A stretch of DNA of 64,000 nt from Phycisphaerae bacterium (GCA_030372985.1 JAUCQB010000061.1:1-64000), one strand, 5' to 3'; counted from the first letter of the stretch, positions 9,057-18,687 are shown. Numbers and translations: made by a program. Notes: generated by a model not told the origin, from the sequence alone.

Positions 9057-10829
9057 TCATGTCTGTTTGGTGATGTCGTCGATGATGGCCTTGATTCGTG
9101 CGGTTGCGTCGGCGCGGGCTTTGGGCAGGTCGTCGCCGGGGGCGCGAGTCAGAACGTAGAACTTGATCTTCGGTTCGGTGCCGCTGGGGCGGGCGATGAC
9201 CTTGGTGTCGTCTTCCAGGGTGAAGAAGACCACATCGGCGGCGGGCAGGTCATAGCGACCGGCGGTCTTGCCGGTGCGGGCGTCGCGGATTTCGCCGGTG
9301 GTCAGGTCCGCAACGGTGGCCACCGGGATCCCGCCGATCGACGCGGGCGGTTGCGTGCGCAATCGCTGCATCATGTCTTTGATCCGTGCGGCGCCGTCGG
9401 CACCGGGGAGTTCCAGACTCTTGGCCCCTTCCTGGAAATAGCCGAATCGCTGGTAGAGCTCGTGCAGCAGATCGTAGAGGTTCTTGCCGCGTGCTGCGGT
9501 GACGGCCGCCAGGTCGGCAATGCAGCAGGCGCTGGTGACGGCATCCTTGTCTCGCGTATAGGTGCACGGCATGTAACCGTAGCTCTCCTCGGCACCGAAG
9601 ATGTAGGTTTTGCTCGGCTTGCCCGCAGTCCCCTCCTGCTCGAACTGACAGACCTTCGCGCCGATCCACTTGAAGCCGGTCAGCACCTCGATCACCTCAG
9701 CCCCGTAGGCCCTGGCGATGGTCTTCATCATGTCGCCCGAGACAATGGTGGTGATCAGTGCACCGTTTTTCGGGAATCGCCCGGCCTTGGTCAGCTCCTC
9801 GCAGATATAGTAGGTCAGCAGCGCGGCCGTCTGGTTGCCGGTGAACAGCTCGAACCCGCCTGAGGGGGCGCGAACGGCGATGCCCACGCGATCGGCGTCG
9901 GGGTCGGTTCCGATGACCAGGTCCGCCCCTACCCTTTTCGCCAGAGCCACGGCCATGTCCAAGGCCGCCCCTTCCTCGGGGTTGGGCGACTTGACGGTGG
10001 GGAAGTTGCCGTCGGGTGCGGCCTGTTCGGGGACTTCGATCACCTGCTTGAAGCCGCGGCGACGCAGGGCCTCTGGCGTCAGCACGCTGCCGGTGCCGTG
10101 CAGACCGGTAAAGACGATTTTGAGTTTCTCACCCTGCTGGCGGCAGACCTCGGGATTCAGGCACGACGTCTGCACCGCCTGCAGGAATGCCTCGTCGATT
10201 TCCCTGCCGATGATCTTGAGAAGTCCCTTGGCCTTCGCCTCGGTGGGGGACATGACCTTCACGTTTCCAAAGCCACCGACCCTGGCCACCTCGGCCATGA
10301 TGTTCTTATCGTGCGGCGGAACCACTGAGACGCCGTCGGACCAGTAGGCTTTGAAGCCGTTGTACTGCGGCGGATTGTGGCTGGCGGTGATAACCACGCC
10401 GGCCGTGCAACTGAGGTGACGGACCGCAAAGGACAGCTCGGGCGTCGGCCGAAGCCGATCGAACAGGCACGCCGGGATGTCGTTAGCGGCCATCACGCAG
10501 GCTACCCGCTCGGCAAAGACGTCGCTCATGCGGCGGCAGTCGTAGGCGACGACCACACCGGCTTTGCGGGCGGACTCGCCCTGCCTCAGAACGTAGTTTG
10601 CCAATCCCTGAGCGGCGGCGCCGACCGTGTATACGTTCATCCGGTTGAGACCCGCGCCGATCACGCCGCGCATGCCGCCGGTGCCGAACTCGAGACCACG
10701 GTAGAAGCGGTCGGTCAACTCCTTTTCATGATTCGCGGCCAACAGGTCGCGAATCTCCTTGCGGTCAGACTCGGCAATAGACGAGTCGTTGATCCAGGAA
10801 TCAACAGCCTTCTTCACCGATTCGTCCAT
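9057..10829 (-). CDS. Phosphoglucomutase / phosphomannomutase (alpha-D-phosphohexomutase)
   Basis: A 590-residue cytosolic enzyme that interconverts hexose-1- and hexose-6-phosphates through a phosphoserine. All four family signatures are present in order: the catalytic serine loop TASHNPPQYNGFK, the metal loop GTDPDADR, the sugar-binding loop GAEESYG and the phosphate-binding loop RPSGTEPK. Length and the N-terminal GLEFGTGGMRG fit the PgcA/PGM2-like subgroup. The start has GAGG about nine bases upstream. The next gene upstream on the same strand encodes a UDP-sugar enzyme, so the two may share a role in supplying nucleotide sugars, though a repeat-filled gap of about 150 bases separates them. 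Confidence 0.95.
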   Translation of the reverse strand: MDESVKKAVDSWINDSSIAESDRKEIRDLLAANHEKELTDRFYRGLEFGTGGMRGVIGAGLNRMNVYTVGAAAQGLANYVLRQGESARKAGVVVAYDCRRMSDVFAERVACVMAANDIPACLFDRLRPTPELSFAVRHLSCTAGVVITASHNPPQYNGFKAYWSDGVSVVPPHDKNIMAEVARVGGFGNVKVMSPTEAKAKGLLKIIGREIDEAFLQAVQTSCLNPEVCRQQGEKLKIVFTGLHGTGSVLTPEALRRRGFKQVIEVPEQAAPDGNFPTVKSPNPEEGAALDMAVALAKRVGADLVIGTDPDADRVGIAVRAPSGGFELFTGNQTAALLTYYICEELTKAGRFPKNGALITTIVSGDMMKTIARAYGAEVIEVLTGFKWIGAKVCQFEQEGTAGKPSKTYIFGAEESYGYMPCTYTRDKDAVTSACCIADLAAVTAARGKNLYDLLHELYQRFGYFQEGAKSLELPGADGAARIKDMMQRLRTQPPASIGGIPVATVADLTTGEIRDARTGKTAGRYDLPAADVVFFTLEDDTKVIARPSGTEPKIKFYVLTRAPGDDLPKARADATARIKAIIDDITKQT

Positions 10830-10852
10830 TGTCTGAAGCCTCGAAGAGAAGT

Positions 10853-10926
10853 CTTTTAGTCCTTTAGTCTTTCAGTCTGCTAGTCTGTTGGTCTGTTGGT
10901 CTATTAGTCTTTTAGTCCGTTGGGCT
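10853..10926. repeat. Degenerate 8-10 bp tandem repeat (GTCTGTTG type)
   Basis: Nine or so imperfect copies of a TTAGTCTG/GTCTGTTG unit run head to tail between the phosphohexomutase and UDP-glucuronate decarboxylase genes. No coding sense. It belongs to a group of quasi-periodic intergenic repeats in this window, each with a different unit. Confidence 0.75.
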
Positions 10927-10976
10927 GTTCGGGGGAAGGCAAGCAGAGCTCGACTGGCACCTGGGAGCCTAAGGTC

Positions 10977-11927
10977 CTAATCGCCCAGCGCCTTCCTGAA
11001 GTACTCGATGGTCTTTCGGACGCCCTCTTCCAGCGGCACCTTCGGTTCATAGCCGAGCAGCTCCCTCGCCTTGGACAGGTCGGGGCGACGTCGGCAGGGG
11101 TCATCCTGCGGAAGAGGCTTGTGCTCGACCGGCAAGGGCCGTCCCATCGCCTTCTCGATCGTCTTGACCAGCTCCAGCAAGGTGATCTCCGAGTCGTTGC
11201 CCAGATTGATCGGACCGATGTGCTCGCTTTCCATCAGGCGGCAGAGCCCGTCCACCAGATCCGACACATAACAGAAGCTCCGCGTCTGCTCGCCGCTGCC
11301 GTACATGGTTATCGCTTCGCCGCGCAGCGCCTGGCAGATGAAGTTGCTCATTACCCGCCCGTCATCCACGGCCATGTTCGGCCCGTACGTATTGAAGATC
11401 CGGGCAATTCGGATGTCCACCTTGTTCTGTCGGTGGTAGTCCATCATCAGCGTCTCGGCCACACGTTTGCCCTCGTCGTAGCAACTGCGGATGCCGATCG
11501 GGTTGACGTGCCCCCAGTACGTCTCGGGCTGCGGATGAACCTGCGGATCGCCGTAGACCTCCGAGGTACTGGCCAGCAGAATTCGGGCCCGAACCCGCTT
11601 GGCCAGGCCGAGCATGTTGTACGTGCCGAGGACATTGGTCTTGATGGTCTTGACGGGGTTGTACTGGTAGTAGACCGGACTGGCCGGGCATGCCAAATGG
11701 TAGATCTTGTCCACCTCCAAGGCGATCGGATGGATCACGTCGTGGCGGAGGAACTCGAAACGACCGCTGAGCAGCAGCTCCTGATAGCGATCGCCGAAGT
11801 TCTCAAGTCGACCGGTGAAGTAGTTGTCCAGGCAGATGACGTGGTAACCCTCGTCAAACAGCCGCAGGCACAAGTGGGAGCCGATGAAGCCGGCCCCGCC
11901 GGTAACCAGAACGACATCCTTGCCCAT
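10977..11927 (-). CDS. UDP-glucuronate decarboxylase (UDP-xylose synthase), SDR family
   Basis: A 316-residue extended short-chain dehydrogenase/reductase. The NAD-binding motif [11 protein letters not shown] is at the N-terminus, and the catalytic Y/K pair sits in [10 protein letters not shown]. The sequence around [28 protein letters not shown] and [11 protein letters not shown] is characteristic of UDP-glucuronate decarboxylase, which makes UDP-xylose for polysaccharide or glycoprotein synthesis. ATG 11927 is chosen because GGAG lies nine bases upstream; the frame could extend to 11972 but without a binding site. The nearby phosphohexomutase could feed the same nucleotide-sugar pool. Confidence 0.93.
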   Translation of the reverse strand: MGKDVVLVTGGAGFIGSHLCLRLFDEGYHVICLDNYFTGRLENFGDRYQELLLSGRFEFLRHDVIHPIALEVDKIYHLACPASPVYYQYNPVKTIKTNVLGTYNMLGLAKRVRARILLASTSEVYGDPQVHPQPETYWGHVNPIGIRSCYDEGKRVAETLMMDYHRQNKVDIRIARIFNTYGPNMAVDDGRVMSNFICQALRGEAITMYGSGEQTRSFCYVSDLVDGLCRLMESEHIGPINLGNDSEITLLELVKTIEKAMGRPLPVEHKPLPQDDPCRRRPDLSKARELLGYEPKVPLEEGVRKTIEYFRKALGD

Positions 11928-12281
11928 TCGCCAGTCTCCAGGTGCCGCACTCGCGGGACGTAGCGCCCGCAAATCGGCTCAACAGCATGATAGCTGCGTC
12001 GTTGGTGTACGTCGAGGTATTATCGGACAGTCGCGCGAGGCGGTTGAGATGTGCTTGACAGCGTCGAAGGAATGATGGAACTCCGTCTGAGCCGAGGGTT
12101 CGTCCCGAAACGCCGCTGTCTTCCCAGCGAGGCGGTTTGAAGCGGAGCCGGTTCGTGATTTTCGCGGCGGCGTGCTTGACTACGCGGGGCGGTGACATCC
12201 TAAACTAGTTGAGTGTTACCCGTCCGTGGCCCGCCGCGTTTGACTTGTGTCTACTCGGACCTTCGGGCGATCTGGACGGAA
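11928..12281. other. Divergent intergenic region
   Basis: No gene seen. A sigma70-like pair pointing right, TTGACT at 12176-12181 and TAAACT at 12201-12206 with a 19-base spacer, could serve the PHP-domain gene. A second TTGACA at about 12055 has no matching -10. Confidence 0.4.
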
Positions 12282-13034
12282 ATGGATGGCGTCATGGGAT
12301 TGGTCAAGACTGTGTTTCACATTCACACCGACTACTCGGATGACAGCAATCTGTCTGTGGATTGCCTGGCCGATGAAGCCGTGGAAAGGGGCGTCGGCTG
12401 CGTGGCAGTCACCGACCACGATTCCATCGAGGGGGCCATCGGGCTGGCGGAAACGGCGGGTGACGATCTGCGGGTGATTGTGGGTGAGGAGGTTTCCACC
12501 CGCGACGGGCACCTGATCGGGCTGTTCTTGCGCGACCTGGTGGAGCCGGGGATGTCGGTGCGGCAGACGGCGGAGGCCATCCGGCAGCAAGGCGGTCTGG
12601 TGGTCGTACCGCACCCCTACAACCGCCTCTTTGACTGCAGTCTGGGCGACCGGGTTTACGACATTCTCGACCTGATCGACGCCGTGGAGGTCGCCAATGC
12701 ACAGAATCTCTCGCCGCTGCCCAACAGGCGATCGGCGCGGTTCGCCCGCCGCCACGGTTTTCCGGCCGTCGTCGGAACCGACGTGCACCATCGAGGCTAT
12801 CTGGACACCTGCTATCAGATGATGCCGGACTTCGAGGGACCAAGCGAGTTTGTGACCTCGCTGGAGCACGCCCGGCTGCATGCCCGCGCACATCCGCTGA
12901 GCTACTTCTTCCGGACTGCCTGGCTGATTGCCGGGTACAAGCTGGGATTGCCTCTTCCGGCCGGCTATGGCGCAAACGCCGCAAATGTGCCCGCGAGAGC
13001 GTCCGCACGGCAGACGGTTCTGTCGGCGGAGTGA
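12282..13034 (+). CDS. PHP-domain metal-dependent phosphoesterase
   Basis: About 250 residues with PHP (polymerase and histidinol phosphatase) motifs in order: HIHTDYSDDS near the N-terminus, VTDHDSIEGA, GEEVSTRDGHLIGLF and PHPYNR, then GTDVHH. These His/Asp residues bind the metal cluster that hydrolyses phosphoester bonds. Length and simple architecture resemble YciV/RnaAM-like or other stand-alone PHP phosphatases; the substrate cannot be told from sequence. The frame is open from 12213, but the alignable part begins at FHIHTDYS, so ATG 12282 or ATG 12294 is the likely start. The C-terminus is unremarkable. Confidence 0.8.
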   Translation: MDGVMGLVKTVFHIHTDYSDDSNLSVDCLADEAVERGVGCVAVTDHDSIEGAIGLAETAGDDLRVIVGEEVSTRDGHLIGLFLRDLVEPGMSVRQTAEAIRQQGGLVVVPHPYNRLFDCSLGDRVYDILDLIDAVEVANAQNLSPLPNRRSARFARRHGFPAVVGTDVHHRGYLDTCYQMMPDFEGPSEFVTSLEHARLHARAHPLSYFFRTAWLIAGYKLGLPLPAGYGANAANVPARASARQTVLSAE

Positions 13035-13039
13035 GTCTA

Positions 13040-13081
13040 GCAGCTTTCAGCAGTCAGCGTTCAGCTATCAGCCAAAGCTGA
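13040..13081. repeat. CAGTCAGCGTTCAGCTATCAGC-type simple repeat
   Basis: A short stretch of imperfect 7-9 base units (TTCAGCAGTCAGCGTTCAGC). A very similar copy lies at 61498-61530 and a shorter one near 26899-26915, all in non-coding DNA. Confidence 0.65.
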
Positions 13082-13140
13082 CCACTTCGCATATCATGGA
13101 GTGAGGGGTCGGTATCTTCTCGCTGACGGTCGTGAGACAT

Positions 13141-13169
13141 TTGGCCTACGTGATGGGTGATGGTACACT
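13141..13169 (+). promoter_or_regulatory. Predicted sigma70-type promoter for the TIM-barrel gene
   Basis: TTGGCC at 13141-13146 and TACACT at 13164-13169 are separated by 17 bases. TGG directly precedes the -10, giving an extended -10. It lies about 40 bases upstream of the start at 13211. Prediction only. Confidence 0.5.
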
Positions 13170-13210
13170 CCCGGTTGGAATTGAAAACCGCTTGAATATG
13201 GAGTTGCATC

Positions 13211-13975
13211 ATGCCGAACATCATCGCCTGCCGACTGGCCAGTTACGGGGACTACCAGGATCGGGCGTGGACGCACCTGCCGCAAATCGGCATTCGGAAC
13301 GTTGAGATTCCCGCCCCGTCACTGGAGGAACTGCCGGCCGTGAAGAAGCGGCTGGCCGACCACGGTCTGACGGCGACCTCGCTGCAGGGCAAGACGGATA
13401 TCAAGGAGCCGAACGCGGCCGACGTGCTTAAGCTTCAGTTCGAGGCCTGCGTGGCTCTTGGGGCCAAGATCCTGTTTCTCAGCCTCAAGGCGGGCGAGAC
13501 GGACAGATCTGTGGTGTGGCAGCGGATGCGAGCGATCGGCGATCTGGCCCGGTCCTTCGGCGTGACCGTGGGCGTCGAGACCCACCCTGACCTGGCGACC
13601 AACGGCGACGTGGGCCTGGAGACGATGAAGGCCGTCAACCACCCGAACGTGCGGATCAACTTCGACACGGCCAACATTTATTTCTACAACCGTAACCGGA
13701 CGGCCGTGGGCGAACTCAGTAAGGTCATCGACTACGTGGGCTCGGTTCACCTCAAGGACACGCCGGGCGGGTTCGAGGAGTGGACGTTCCCCGTTCTCGG
13801 GACGGGGGTGGTCGATTTCCCGGCCGTCTTCAAGATGCTCGGCGATCGGGGCTTTGAGGGGCCCTACACCATGGAGCTCGAGGGCACACAGGGCGTGGAG
13901 CGCAACGAGGCTGAGCAACTCGAATACATTGCCGACTCGGCGGCGTACCTGCGGAGAATCGGGGCGCTGGCGTGA
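13211..13975 (+). CDS. Sugar phosphate isomerase/epimerase family TIM barrel
   Basis: A 254-residue protein of the xylose isomerase-like AP endonuclease family 2 fold. Indicators are VETHPDLATNGD, NVRINFDTANIYFYN, GSVHLKDTPGG and the C-terminal YTMELEGTQG, which supply metal ligands Glu, Asp, His and Glu in this family. Such proteins epimerise or isomerise sugars, inositols or related ketoses; the substrate is not identifiable. GGAG lies eight bases before the ATG. It stands alone, with its own promoter candidate just upstream. Two more members of this family occur at 48903-49940 and 53845-54681. Confidence 0.85.
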   Translation: MPNIIACRLASYGDYQDRAWTHLPQIGIRNVEIPAPSLEELPAVKKRLADHGLTATSLQGKTDIKEPNAADVLKLQFEACVALGAKILFLSLKAGETDRSVVWQRMRAIGDLARSFGVTVGVETHPDLATNGDVGLETMKAVNHPNVRINFDTANIYFYNRNRTAVGELSKVIDYVGSVHLKDTPGGFEEWTFPVLGTGVVDFPAVFKMLGDRGFEGPYTMELEGTQGVERNEAEQLEYIADSAAYLRRIGALA

Positions 13976-14038
13976 ATCGCCGATGAGGACGGGGGACGGG
14001 GATGCCGGTCGGGGATTTCAAATCACAGATCTGAGAGC

Positions 14039-14206
14039 ATGCTCAATGAGAAGGCGGCGGCCATCGCGCTCAAGACTTACCGCGGTGGTCACGGCTGGCA
14101 GGGCGGGGCTGTCTACGGGGCAGTCCGTGACGGCATCCAATGGCTCAAGAGACAGCACGGTGACCAGGCCCTATCTGCGGGTGGGGGTCGCAAGACACTA
14201 CTCTAG
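14039..14206 (+). pseudogene. Remnant of an alpha/beta-hydrolase C-terminus
   Basis: A 55-codon frame reads LKTYRGGHGWQGGAVYGAVR and continues DGIQWLKRQHG. This resembles the end of alpha/beta-hydrolase or prolyl-oligopeptidase-like esterases, in which GGHGW carries the catalytic histidine and a helix of the RxGIxWLE type follows. No nucleophile elbow or Asp region is upstream, and there is no ribosome-binding site, so this looks like decayed gene debris. The family call is from pattern recognition only. Confidence 0.5.
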
Positions 14207-14283
14207 CAGCCAAGTTCGTGAAGGCTCTGAATCGGCCGAACGGCCAGCGGGATGACGGATCGGACAACGGCGGGCGGGACCGG

Positions 14284-14565
14284 TCAGTGGCTTTCGTTTG
14301 GCGGCGGCTCGGCTACGGATTCTGAACTGTAGGGGTTGCTCGTCGGGGGCAACTGGTTCGAGGGTTTGTCGGACTCGTTGCCGGAGTTCTGGATCTCGTC
14401 CTCGACGGCCTTGAGGCCCTTTTTGAACTCGACCACGCTTTTTCCGAGCGAACGGGCGACCTCGGGCAGCTTCTTGCCGAAGATCAGGAGGCCGACCACC
14501 CCAATGATGATCCACTCGGGCCCGCCGGGTAAGTTGAAGAAAAAGGCGATCTCGTGTGCCGTCAT
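14284..14565 (-). CDS. tatA: Twin-arginine translocase TatA/TatE-type subunit
   Basis: A 93-residue protein with the TatA plan: a short N-terminal transmembrane helix (PEWIIIGVVGLLIFGKKLPE) with the conserved FGxxKLPE hinge, an amphipathic helix (VARSLGKSVVEFKKGLKA), and a flexible acidic or Pro/Ser-rich tail. TatA forms the pore that exports folded proteins. ATG 14565 has GGAG nine bases upstream; the longer frame from 14607 lacks one. tatC is not in this window. TatA and TatB cannot be cleanly separated by sequence, but the short tail favours TatA/E. Confidence 0.92.
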   Translation of the reverse strand: MTAHEIAFFFNLPGGPEWIIIGVVGLLIFGKKLPEVARSLGKSVVEFKKGLKAVEDEIQNSGNESDKPSNQLPPTSNPYSSESVAEPPPNESH

Positions 14566-15249
14566 ACGGACTGCTCCAAGCTCGGGGTGACGACGCGGAC
14601 GCGGCAATTACCTGGGACCCAGCCACCCCGAGGCTGTCAGTTTCTCTCCACACACTTCATTGTAACCCAGATTGGGCCCGAATGATACACCAGGATCCCT
14701 CCCCTGCCGGGGGTGACGTTCCGGGCGGCCTCCTCCAGTACTCCGACAAATGACCAAGACCCAAGGCCAAGTGAATGACGAAATCCCAAATCCGAATTAC
14801 GAGAGAGACTCACCTGCAGGCCTATGTCCAGACACAGTTTATGGATGCTGCGTCAGAGAGCCTGTGCGCCAGGCAAAGCGGGCAAGGGACAGCCAGAGGC
14901 GTGGCGGGCCCGCGGCCAGCGTCCGGGCCGGCATTTGGTGGCCGGCCCCAGGGGAGCATCGCCCCGAAGTCCGTGGGGGAAAGGGCACATTGGCGGGGCA
15001 AGCGGCGGTTTTCCGTGCTTTGGGTAGTTCATCTGGCGGGATTCCGACTCATGGGCTGCAGGCAGGACGATCGGTACCGGTCGTCTGGATGGTTCAGATC
15101 CCTTAAGACATTGCCGATTACTAGGTTGCGCGATTCGTTGTTTGGGTACGATCCTGGTGTGAAGCCAAGCGGCTGGCGCTCGTACACCGGCCTGTCAACG
15201 AGATGAGGTCGTTGGCGGCGAACGCTTCCGTTGTAAGGGAGATGATCTG
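14566..15249. other. Intergenic region with a degenerate repeat
   Basis: No gene is supported. Bases 14750-14812 hold an imperfect repeat built from AATGACGAAATCC / CCAAATCCGAATTACGA units, a type often seen between planctomycete genes. The remaining 430 bases show no RNA gene and no clear promoter. Confidence 0.5.
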
Positions 15250-15756
15250 ATGACCTGTGGCAGAACCCTCGGCATGTGCGCGGGGCTTATCGTGGCCGGT
15301 CTTGGTGGCTGGGCGATTCTGGATCTTGCCGCGAACGCTCAGACGCTTCCGGCGAACGCCCCGGCAGAGGCCAAGCCATCAGTGCGCCTGCCCGAACCTC
15401 AGAATGTGACCCTGATCGGCCGTCTAGTTGATCTGCACAGCTTCATGACGGACAAGTACCCGGATGCCGACCGCGTCAAGACCACAACCGATCGACTCAA
15501 GGCCGGCGTGCCGGCTGGCCTGAATACGCCCGCCGGTCTCATCCTGCTTGGAACGGGGTCCAAGTACCTGCCCGATAAGCTCGTCCCCTGGGCGTACGAG
15601 GAAGTGGAGGTCAAAGGCAAGCTCTACTACCTGCGCGGCGCTCGCTATCTGGACCTCACCAGCATCAACAAGGCCAAAGCCCGGAATACCACCGGCCTGC
15701 CAGTCAAACCGCCAACGGTTCGCGGTAAACCCGCCACGACGCCGGCCAGTTCTTGA
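15250..15756 (+). CDS. Small exported protein of unknown function
   Basis: A 168-residue protein with an N-terminal hydrophobic signal (MCAGLIVAGLGGWAILDLAAN) followed by a probable cleavage site near ANA-QT and a soluble part. The segment VTLIGRLVDLHSFMTDKYPD, later ILLGTGSKYLPD and EVEVKGKLYYLRGARYLDL, looks like a small beta-barrel of the kind that carries a YHS/OB-like exported domain, but I do not recognise a family. The C-terminus is Pro/Thr/Ser-rich and low complexity. AAGGGAG lies nine bases before the ATG. The large exported BNR protein follows 129 bases downstream; a functional link is only suggested by position. Confidence 0.75.
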   Translation: MTCGRTLGMCAGLIVAGLGGWAILDLAANAQTLPANAPAEAKPSVRLPEPQNVTLIGRLVDLHSFMTDKYPDADRVKTTTDRLKAGVPAGLNTPAGLILLGTGSKYLPDKLVPWAYEEVEVKGKLYYLRGARYLDLTSINKAKARNTTGLPVKPPTVRGKPATTPASS

Positions 15757-15842
15757 TTGTTCCTCGACCGACTCGATCAGCAGCCATGGGGCACTGAGGC
15801 CCCATGGATATGGGTTGGGTCTGCCAGTCCAAGACCGGCTTG

Positions 15843-15851
15843 TGGTATACT
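15843..15851 (+). promoter_or_regulatory. Extended -10 promoter element
   Basis: TG-G-TATACT is a strong extended -10 match. No good -35 stands 17 bases upstream. It lies only about 35 bases before the TTG start at 15886, giving a short leader containing GGAGGAG. Prediction only. Confidence 0.4.
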
Positions 15852-15885
15852 GATGTCATCGTCGCGGGGAGCGGAGGAGAAGCCC

Positions 15886-18687
15886 TTGAAGAATGACCAT
15901 CGAGAGGTCCGGGTCCGTCGCTGCGCATGCCTTCTGGTATTCCTGATGGTCAGCGCCGCCGTGGCCGGCACCTGGGTATCCGATAACGCCGGTCTCCATC
16001 ACCTGACCGTGGTCGGTATTGGTGTCTCTCCCAGTAATCCCGGCATCATCTATGTCCAGACCCGGTCCCTCGGTGTCTACAAGACAGTCAACGGCGGGCA
16101 GACCTGGTCCAAGACGGCCACCTTCAACGCCGACAAGGGGCCCGGTTTCGATCATCTCCTGCATCAGGGCCCCGCGGTTCACCCGACCGACCCGAATACG
16201 GTCTGGGTGGCCAGCAGCGGCCAAGTGTACAAGACGACCAACGGTGGGGCGTCGTGGTTTCTCTCCAGCACCGGCACGACGTTGTCGGGGAACTGCAACG
16301 GTGTACAGGGCGTGGTGGTGGACCCGAACGACCCCAACCATTTGTTCGCAGGCACGATCATCTCCGGATGTGAAGGCGGGGTGTTCGAGTCCACCAACGG
16401 CGGGGCCAACTGGGTCAACATCGCGGGATCGCTTGCAGGTGGCGGCGTGGGCAACGACGCCTGGCCGATTGCTCTGGACGCGTCGGACGTGAATCGTCTT
16501 TATTGCGGCTCGCCGCACAACTCGGTGTATCGCTCAATCAACGGCGGCCACACGTGGATCAACTCGCCGCCAGTGACGGGTGATGCCAGCAGCTATGAGG
16601 CGGTCGTCAATCCGCTCTTCCCTAACAAGATCTGGGCCAGTGCGGCGGGTGGAACCTGGCTGAGCACCGACTATGGCGCCACCTGGACGCGTCAGACGCA
16701 ACTATTCAACAGCATGGTCATTGCGGCGATCCGTTTTGCTCCATCGAATCCGCAAATCGCTTATGCCATCGCCGGCAACGCGATTTGGCGCAGCTTCGAC
16801 AATGGCGCGACATGGACCGCCGGACCGGCTCTGCTCGGCGGGGCGCGAGCCGTCGAGATTGATCCGACCGACCCCGACGTGGTGTACGTTGGCACGTGGG
16901 GTCTGGGGATGTGCAAGAGCATCGACGGCGGGCAGACCTTCGCGGAGATCAACGCTGGTCTGCCGCTGACGACATTGTTCTACGGGCTCCAGGCCTTCGC
17001 GGTGGGCGACGTCCGCTACTGCATTCTCAGCGGCGACGTCATCTATCGGCGTCTGCCGGGACAAACCGACTGGGAATGCTACTCCATGTCGCCGGGCGAC
17101 TTCGTTCGTATCGATCGATACCACCCCAACCGGTGGTACAGCACGGCCTTGCAGGGAGGGCTGTGGCGATCGCTGGATTTCGGGCTGACGTGGCAGGAGA
17201 TTTACCCCGAGACTGGGCCTACCGAGGTGTTCGGCTTCTGGCCCGATCCGCGAACCTGTGACCGGATCTGGATCGGGGACAGCGACGGCAACAAGGTGCT
17301 GCGAAGCGACAACGGCGGCGACACGTGGACGCTGGCGGGGACGATCCCGGCCACGCCCAACGGGTTCACCGTGTTGTCAGACCTCACCGGCGATCCGTTC
17401 GACCCGAACGTGGTTCTGGTCGCCGCCTGGCCGACCTACACCAGCAACAAGCAGTACGGCTACGTCTGGCGCTCGGCCGATGGTGGCCAGACATGGACGC
17501 ACGTGCGCGACGGGATGTTCTACGGCGACTGGCGCATCGGCGACGGCGACTGGTACATCTCCAATGACGCAATGCACCAGCGGATCAACGTGTACTGCAA
17601 CTACCGGGTGAACCTGGATCACCACACGTTCGGAAACGGCTCATACCAGTGCCGGATGCGGCTCATCAACTCGTACAACAACGACCCGGTCAATTGGGTC
17701 GGGTTCAGCGTTCGCCTGAGCGACGTGGACAGCAATTGGGGTTCGTCCGGATGGCTGGTCTTCATGAGACGCAACGGCGAAGTCGCCCTCTGGAACCAAA
17801 CCGACAAGACGGTCTTGAGTTCGGTCGCGGTTGCGGACCCCACGCAGTGGACGACCATTCGGCTCGATGCATGGGGCAGCCAGTTCGAGCTGTTCGTCAA
17901 CGACGCATCGATCGGCACGTACACAGACCCGAATCATCGCTGGGACGGTCCGGGGTACTTCGGACTGGTGACCTGCAAGACCGAATCCGATTATGACGAC
18001 GTGTCTATCATTGCCGAGACCAATTACACCGATGATTTCGGTGTGTCGGTGCAGTATCCGGCGAGCATGGGCCGGTGGTTCGCAACTGACGTGCACAATC
18101 CGGGTGTCTTCGCCCTGAGCACCCAGGGTGGCGGCGTGTGGCGCACGGCCGATCACGGGGTGACCTGGCAGCGGATCACGGACACGGCGGGAGAGGGAAA
18201 GGTCAACTACCGGCCGATGATCTCCAGAGGACACAGCGGCAATATCTACGTTTGCCGAGGGTCGGGCAACATGTGGTACGTCGACAACTTTCATAGCCGG
18301 GGAGCCGTGAAGCAGCAGCTCGGCCAGACTCTCTCCTACAGCAGCCTGGCGGTCACGGAAGATCCGCTCAATCCGCAGCGGCTTTTTGCGGCCGTGTACG
18401 CTCAGGGAATCCTGGTGTACGAAGCCGGTGACATCATCGGCGAGTTGGCGCCGCCGATTCCCGTTCGCATGGACTTCGACCAGGACGGCGACGTGGACCA
18501 GGTCGACTTCGGGCGAATGCAGGCATGCCTCACCGGAGCGGGTGCGCTGCAAATGGATCCGCTGTGCGACCGTACGCCCCTTGACAACGATGACGACACC
18601 GACGCCGATGATCTGGGCATCTTCCGCGACTGCATGAGTGGCCCCGGCCTCGAGCCCGAGCCGGCATGCGGCTGCCCGACGCCGTGA
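15886..18687 (+). CDS. Exported BNR/sialidase-fold beta-propeller protein with dockerin-like tail
   Basis: About 933 residues. A signal peptide (RRCACLLVFLMVSAAVAG) is followed by many repeats carrying VYKTxNGGQTW, VYRSINGGHTW, WRSFDNGATW and similar, the Asp-box/BNR signature of sialidase and VPS10-like propellers. Residues around 560-700 break this with a jelly-roll-like segment. The C-terminus MDFDQDGDVDQVDFGRMQAC and DDDTDADDLGIF is an EF-hand, dockerin-like Ca-binding tail. The TTG start at 15886 is preferred: GGAGGAG lies seven bases upstream and it places the signal peptide at the N-terminus, whereas the ORF start at 15757 does not. Function is binding or glycan-related; no catalytic residues identified. 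Confidence 0.82.
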   Translation: MKNDHREVRVRRCACLLVFLMVSAAVAGTWVSDNAGLHHLTVVGIGVSPSNPGIIYVQTRSLGVYKTVNGGQTWSKTATFNADKGPGFDHLLHQGPAVHPTDPNTVWVASSGQVYKTTNGGASWFLSSTGTTLSGNCNGVQGVVVDPNDPNHLFAGTIISGCEGGVFESTNGGANWVNIAGSLAGGGVGNDAWPIALDASDVNRLYCGSPHNSVYRSINGGHTWINSPPVTGDASSYEAVVNPLFPNKIWASAAGGTWLSTDYGATWTRQTQLFNSMVIAAIRFAPSNPQIAYAIAGNAIWRSFDNGATWTAGPALLGGARAVEIDPTDPDVVYVGTWGLGMCKSIDGGQTFAEINAGLPLTTLFYGLQAFAVGDVRYCILSGDVIYRRLPGQTDWECYSMSPGDFVRIDRYHPNRWYSTALQGGLWRSLDFGLTWQEIYPETGPTEVFGFWPDPRTCDRIWIGDSDGNKVLRSDNGGDTWTLAGTIPATPNGFTVLSDLTGDPFDPNVVLVAAWPTYTSNKQYGYVWRSADGGQTWTHVRDGMFYGDWRIGDGDWYISNDAMHQRINVYCNYRVNLDHHTFGNGSYQCRMRLINSYNNDPVNWVGFSVRLSDVDSNWGSSGWLVFMRRNGEVALWNQTDKTVLSSVAVADPTQWTTIRLDAWGSQFELFVNDASIGTYTDPNHRWDGPGYFGLVTCKTESDYDDVSIIAETNYTDDFGVSVQYPASMGRWFATDVHNPGVFALSTQGGGVWRTADHGVTWQRITDTAGEGKVNYRPMISRGHSGNIYVCRGSGNMWYVDNFHSRGAVKQQLGQTLSYSSLAVTEDPLNPQRLFAAVYAQGILVYEAGDIIGELAPPIPVRMDFDQDGDVDQVDFGRMQACLTGAGALQMDPLCDRTPLDNDDDTDADDLGIFRDCMSGPGLEPEPACGCPTP

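Noticed and set aside
10977-11927. dTDP-glucose 4,6-dehydratase
   Set aside because: It belongs to the same SDR superfamily, but the [16 protein letters not shown] and [11 protein letters not shown] segments are those of UDP-glucuronate decarboxylase.
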